Of a DNA stretch of 64,000 bases, positions 60,605 to 64,000 are shown one piece after another. The stretch is from assembly GCA_012735505.1 (NCBI GenBank), contig JAAYHE010000003.1, forward strand, positions 1 through 64,000, in the 5' to 3' direction. A program made the position numbers and the translations under genes. Source of the DNA: Bacillota bacterium (lineage in GTDB: Bacteria; Bacillota; UBA994; UBA5500). The first letter of the stretch is position 1, and every line of letters begins with the position of its first letter. Under the pieces are notes generated by a model that saw only the letters and a list, made by a program, of their open reading frames with translations, was not told the origin of the DNA and did no database searches.

Positions 60605-60641
60605 AAAGCGCCCAACCCTGCACAGGGAGTGGGCGCTTTTG
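60605..60641 (+). terminator. Bidirectional terminator
   Basis: AAAGCGCCCA pairs with TGGGCGCTTT, followed by TTGG; the reverse strand has TTTCG. Between convergent genes. Confidence 0.82.
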
Positions 60642-60653
60642 GATTTTGAGCCT

Positions 60654-61631
60654 TTATCTATTGGCAAATGCCCAGGCGATACGAATGGCTGCCCGGGTGG
60701 CAGATGCCACAATTTCGTGGTTTAGATTCTCATATGTATCTGTCGGCTGGTGCAGGTGCGGATGTTCTGCGAGCAAATCGCCCCAAAGCAAAGTGATAGC
60801 CGGAATCCGCTCGCGCGAGAAGCTCATGCTATCGACACCGCCGGGCAAGCGGTCTGTAGCTTTCACTTTAACACCCGTAACTGCACCTTCCTCGATAGCC
60901 TTCTCTACCCATTCCTTGTTTCCCTTATAACCACTATCGTAAACTACTAGGGTGTCGCCGCTTGCACCAGCGATAACGTCCAGATTAAGCAAGGCCACCC
61001 GCTGGTCTAACTTCTGTTTCTGTAAATACTTCACGAGCTCATAAGAACCAATTAGGCCCTTTTCTTCCGCTCCAAATAGGACAAATACGACCGTTGATTC
61101 AGGCGTTAAGCCACTTTTGGTCATAATACGGGCAATCTCGAGGACGGCGGCCGTGCCGACCGCATTGTCGTCTGCACCAGGGTGAATCACACCATCGATA
61201 ATGCCGATATGGTCGTAGTGAGCGCCAATCAGAAGATAATTGTCTTGGCTTTTCCCCGGTAAAACGGCAATGATGTTTTCTGCCGTGCCTGGCCCCCAGG
61301 GAAAAGAGTGCCTATAGTCGGAAAGCCCGGCTGCATGCCAGGGTTCTAACCCAAAGGACTGCAATAGATCAATGATGTAGTCACCGGCTAGGTCTTCATA
61401 TTCGGTACCCGCTTCGCGGCCGCCATAGGCATCGCTAGTGAGTTCTTTCACCCACGACATCATCAACTCGTGGTCGTACATGTTCACTATCCTGGCCATT
61501 TCCTCGGCCGGGACGTCTACCCAACTACGCCGATTAAAGAGCAACTGGCATCCCAGGGTGCTCATCGCCACAAGAACTATTAACAATAGGGCCAGCGAGC
61601 GCTGTTTAGCGCGCCGCCACGATTTGTCCAT
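60654..61631 (-). CDS. M28-family aminopeptidase, lipoprotein
   Basis: About 325-aa zinc aminopeptidase exported as a lipoprotein (hydrophobic core about 12-28, lipobox TLGC). Zinc ligands and catalytic residues: GAHYDHIG, GADDNAVGTA, GAEEKGLIGS, NLDVIAG and HQPTDTYENL. It would release N-terminal residues from peptides at the cell surface. ATG at 61631 (TTG at 61634 in the track) with AGGAGG upstream. It precedes nothing on its strand except the convergent amidohydrolases; the M14 peptidase lies upstream. Confidence 0.93.
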   Translation of the reverse strand: MDKSWRRAKQRSLALLLIVLVAMSTLGCQLLFNRRSWVDVPAEEMARIVNMYDHELMMSWVKELTSDAYGGREAGTEYEDLAGDYIIDLLQSFGLEPWHAAGLSDYRHSFPWGPGTAENIIAVLPGKSQDNYLLIGAHYDHIGIIDGVIHPGADDNAVGTAAVLEIARIMTKSGLTPESTVVFVLFGAEEKGLIGSYELVKYLQKQKLDQRVALLNLDVIAGASGDTLVVYDSGYKGNKEWVEKAIEEGAVTGVKVKATDRLPGGVDSMSFSRERIPAITLLWGDLLAEHPHLHQPTDTYENLNHEIVASATRAAIRIAWAFANR

Positions 61632-61775
61632 CAAATAGTACCTCCTATGTTTAATGGGCTGCCTGCGGAACGCAAAGGTCTAACGACAAGAAGGCTGTCA
61701 GGACGCCTAGCTCTCGACGCCGACCATGACCGCGACCGACCGCACCTTTACAGCCACCCCCTGCCTTCATACCTC

Positions 61776-63470
61776 TTAAGCCAGTTTAACCACACGCGTT
61801 ACGGTGCCGCCACGCTGCGATATCAGGCGGAGGGTGACCTCAGCTTCGCTTATCGCCTCGTCTATGTGAACGGTCCAGCGCACACGGCGCGAAGTTCTTC
61901 CAGGGTTACTGCCCCACCTGTGCAAACTGCTGCCATAACCATCTAGATATCCTATCTCTTGCTTGGCCTGGCAATTAACTAGGGTCATACCCTCCGTTAG
62001 TTCTAGGTGTACGGCGTCTGGTCGCACGGCTTTTTGCTTTATCGCCATCTGGCTTATATTTGTAGGCAAGAAGCTGTGGTTAGAAACGACGGCCTGCACA
62101 TCGTACACGCCAGATGCCACAGAGCGTACGCTCACTTCGTCAATAGCCACTTCTGGCAGCGCCAGAGCATAGCTGATGGCAAACTGATTAATCTTATGAC
62201 ATTCTGCCTCGAGGAAACGGGGGGGTGGGTTTTGCCGCAATTCTTTCATCTCCCAGCCACCGATTTCCACCTCGCCCAATTGGGGGTGCTCCACCTTATG
62301 CCAGCGTATAAAGCCTTGCCCAGCTAGTTCGCGGTCGCACCAGCGCAGCAGGGCTAGTTCCAGCTGCTGGCGATCCTGTGGGGATAGCCGCCAGCCTTTG
62401 CCCTTAAACTCGGGTGCAGCGCGTCCAATGAGGTCCCACAACTCGGGTGTAAAAGCAAAGAGCCCGAGCTGCTCGTAGCACCAATCGTCCAGAACGCCCG
62501 ACCAAACATCGCCATAACAGCAAACCACTGGATACCCGGTCACCTCGGTGCCTAGCTTGCCGACAACTTCGTACATGGCAGCATCATTGCCGGGGAAATC
62601 CTTATCGGGCATAGTGCTATGGGGACGATACAGCACTCCGCCTGTCGTGTGGTATAACAAAACACCTGCAATATTCTTATGGCTATTGATAAACTCCACT
62701 AGGTTGCGTGTTTCAGGTTCGGACAGGGGGAAGGGCCCAGCGCCGGGTGTGAGTGGATTATAGCCGGCTGGGAAATTGCGGTTTAAATCCAGCCCATATT
62801 TAGTAGGAGCTGGGTCGAAGGGCCAGAAGCCTTCTTTTTGCAACTCGCCGTTTTCGTCACGCAGCACGCCTTCAGTTACCACATGGTAGAAAGGCCCCTC
62901 CAAATCACGGGGGGTACGCGCAACCATGAGGCGGTCATCTACCGGATCAATTTTCCAGGCACCACGGGCATCATCACGAATACGCATCTGTAGAATTTTG
63001 CCGTCGCCGTCGACATCTTCGGGATAGAGGCCAGGGGGGTCTTCCTGCAGTCGCCAGTCGGGGTAAGGGCGCACACTGCTACGCAGCATAGTTGGAGTAG
63101 TCAAATATAGCTCTGCCCCATCGGGGTTGGCCCGCGGTATAATATAAAAGGTGCGGTCATCTAGTAGCTTTTTGACGTGTCTATTAGAGGTGTAGTTGTT
63201 CAAAAGATAATCAATCAAGTAGAGACAGGCCATCGAAGCCGTTACTTCTCCGGCGTGAATATTGCCATCTATATACATAGCCGGCTTAGAGTTTGCAGGC
63301 CCGGTCGCCTGATTGGTAAGGGTTACAGCCCACACATCCCGACCTTCGTAACTCTTGCCGATAGAGCTAAGGGTGCAAAATTCGGGATAATGCGCTGCAT
63401 ATGCTCGGAGAAATTCTGTTAGGCGGTCGTAGGTGTAGTATTGGTTGAATTCGACTTTTACCTGACTCAA
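61776..63470 (-). CDS. M14-family zinc carboxypeptidase
   Basis: 564-aa carboxypeptidase. Zinc motif GNIHAGEVTASM (HxxE) near residue 75, ANPDGAELY, the substrate-arginine region LDLNRNFPAGYNP, third ligand in LLYHTTGG and the catalytic Glu in AFTPELWDLIG. A C-terminal beta domain of about 130 residues follows. No signal peptide, so it acts in the cytoplasm or is released otherwise. ATG start. It is followed about 145 bases later by the M28 gene on the same strand. Confidence 0.92.
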   Translation of the reverse strand: MSQVKVEFNQYYTYDRLTEFLRAYAAHYPEFCTLSSIGKSYEGRDVWAVTLTNQATGPANSKPAMYIDGNIHAGEVTASMACLYLIDYLLNNYTSNRHVKKLLDDRTFYIIPRANPDGAELYLTTPTMLRSSVRPYPDWRLQEDPPGLYPEDVDGDGKILQMRIRDDARGAWKIDPVDDRLMVARTPRDLEGPFYHVVTEGVLRDENGELQKEGFWPFDPAPTKYGLDLNRNFPAGYNPLTPGAGPFPLSEPETRNLVEFINSHKNIAGVLLYHTTGGVLYRPHSTMPDKDFPGNDAAMYEVVGKLGTEVTGYPVVCCYGDVWSGVLDDWCYEQLGLFAFTPELWDLIGRAAPEFKGKGWRLSPQDRQQLELALLRWCDRELAGQGFIRWHKVEHPQLGEVEIGGWEMKELRQNPPPRFLEAECHKINQFAISYALALPEVAIDEVSVRSVASGVYDVQAVVSNHSFLPTNISQMAIKQKAVRPDAVHLELTEGMTLVNCQAKQEIGYLDGYGSSLHRWGSNPGRTSRRVRWTVHIDEAISEAEVTLRLISQRGGTVTRVVKLA

Positions 63471-63587
63471 GATAATCGCCTCGCTTTCTGTGCTTGTCTT
63501 GTTCCTAGATTATTTCGCCGTTCTAGTAATGATTCCTGCGAATAGATAGGCAAGAGAGGGCGAGATGTGAGAAAAGAGGTGTAGTTC

Positions 63588-64000
63588 ATGTACCAAACAG
63601 AAGCGCAATTGAGGGAAGCCATTTGCCAGGTCGGACGTTGCCTATACGAACAGGGATTTGCCGCTGCCAACGCTGGCAACATCTCGGTGCGGCTGGGAGA
63701 AAATCGCTTTCTGACGACACCGACTGGGGTCAGCAAGGGAGCCATGACTCCTGACATGCTAGTGCTCGTAGATGCCAGTGGTAAGGTCTTGGGGGGAGAG
63801 GGGCGGCCGTCTTCAGAGTTAAAAATGCACCTGCGCGTCTACGCCCGACGACTGGATATAGGGGCGGTCGTGCACGCCCATCCGCCGTATGCTACCAGCT
63901 TTGCGGTGATCGGGCGGCCCCCCACCGAACCGCTGCTCGCCGAGGCTGTTGTGCTGCTTGGGCCCGTGGCTTTGGCACCTTACGCCACTCCCTCCACCGA
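63588..64000 (+). CDS. Class II aldolase/adducin family protein, 3' end missing
   Basis: Runs off the right edge and is missing from the ORF track. The first 137 residues show the class II aldolase pattern: ANAGNISVRL, TPTGVSKGAM, SSELKMHL with the catalytic Glu region, and VVHAHPPYAT with the zinc histidines. Likely an L-fuculose-phosphate or related aldolase; substrate open. ATG at 63588 with AAGAGGTG upstream. Divergent from the M14 peptidase. Confidence 0.88.
   Translation, partial: MYQTEAQLREAICQVGRCLYEQGFAAANAGNISVRLGENRFLTTPTGVSKGAMTPDMLVLVDASGKVLGGEGRPSSELKMHLRVYARRLDIGAVVHAHPPYATSFAVIGRPPTEPLLAEAVVLLGPVALAPYATPST

Noticed and set aside
61647-61946. 99-aa plus-strand ORF between the M28 and M14 genes
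   Set aside because: Half of it is antisense to the M14 gene, and there is no ribosome site or recognisable domain.
1-64000. CRISPR arrays, tRNA or rRNA genes, insertion sequences, prophage or defence systems
   Set aside because: No regular spacer repeats, no tRNA-like cloverleaf blocks, no transposase, integrase or typical defence proteins were found; the only multi-copy element is the intergenic repeat.

Overview
The window reads as chromosomal DNA of an endospore-forming member of the Bacillota (Clostridia or Limnochordia-like). Evidence: an alpha/beta-type small acid-soluble spore protein gene, a ComA-type phosphosulfolactate synthase (sulfolactate is a known spore compound in Bacillus), the DUF1659/DUF2922/YvrJ trio, T-box leaders before glyS and leuS, a cobalamin riboswitch, near-consensus sigma-A promoters (TTGACA-17-TATAAT before leuS), strong AGGAGG ribosome sites and very frequent GTG and TTG starts. 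No species name can be defended from the sequence alone. No rRNA, tRNA, CRISPR array, transposase, integrase or phage gene was seen.

Layout. 1-6.5 kb: GNAT fragment, yaaA, then a TetR-controlled oligopeptide-type ABC importer (binding protein and two permeases, no ATPase) and a DUF421/DUF4363 pair. 6.8-18.3 kb: prolyl oligopeptidase, a DUF2161 nuclease-fold protein convergent with msrB, an AlkA-like glycosylase, tryptophanase, a twin degenerate GGDEF protein, an S9 peptidase, a DUF3788-DUF3795 fusion and a double DUF2935 protein. 18.3-25.5 kb: zinc-ribbon membrane protein, 5'-nucleotidase-like surface enzyme, the DUF318/TIGR03943 permease pair, a serine hydrolase and a methyltransferase. 25.6-30.7 kb: glycine T-box and glyS, YycJ-like hydrolase, adenine deaminase, PPC-domain protein. 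30.8-36.8 kb: YkgJ cysteine-cluster protein, cobalamin riboswitch with an orphan BtuF-like lipoprotein, NfeD/SPFH pair, MarR with a zinc-like tail, FMN-binding glutamate-synthase-like protein. 37.2-41.3 kb: UPF0324 exporter, a 34-aa Trp-rich peptide and comA in one operon, divergent from a LacI regulator. 41.4-50.9 kb: spore protein, CNNM/CorC protein, phosphoesterase, VTT membrane protein, DUF1659/DUF2922/YvrJ, TldD/TldE, a YpeB-like protein, isochorismatase-family hydrolase. 51-52 kb: a CsoR-box operon encoding a zinc ribbon, thioredoxin and CsoR-family regulator. 52.6-64 kb: PK-C domain protein, two transporters, leucine T-box and leuS, tandem amidohydrolases, M28 and M14 peptidases and the start of a class II aldolase.

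Together the genes suggest an anaerobic or facultative peptide and amino acid user: peptidases of S9 (two), M14, M28 and TldD/E type, a peptide-type importer, tryptophanase and purine salvage. This lifestyle statement is inference.

Most interesting: (1) a dispersed, hairpin-containing intergenic repeat of about 190 bp in at least four copies, two of them between convergent genes; (2) the LacI-controlled comA / 34-aa peptide / UPF0324 module, a candidate sulfonate synthesis-and-export unit with an unannotated small membrane protein; (3) the CsoR-box / FmdB / thioredoxin / CsoR operon whose regulator has an atypical cysteine pair. None can be proven new without database searches.
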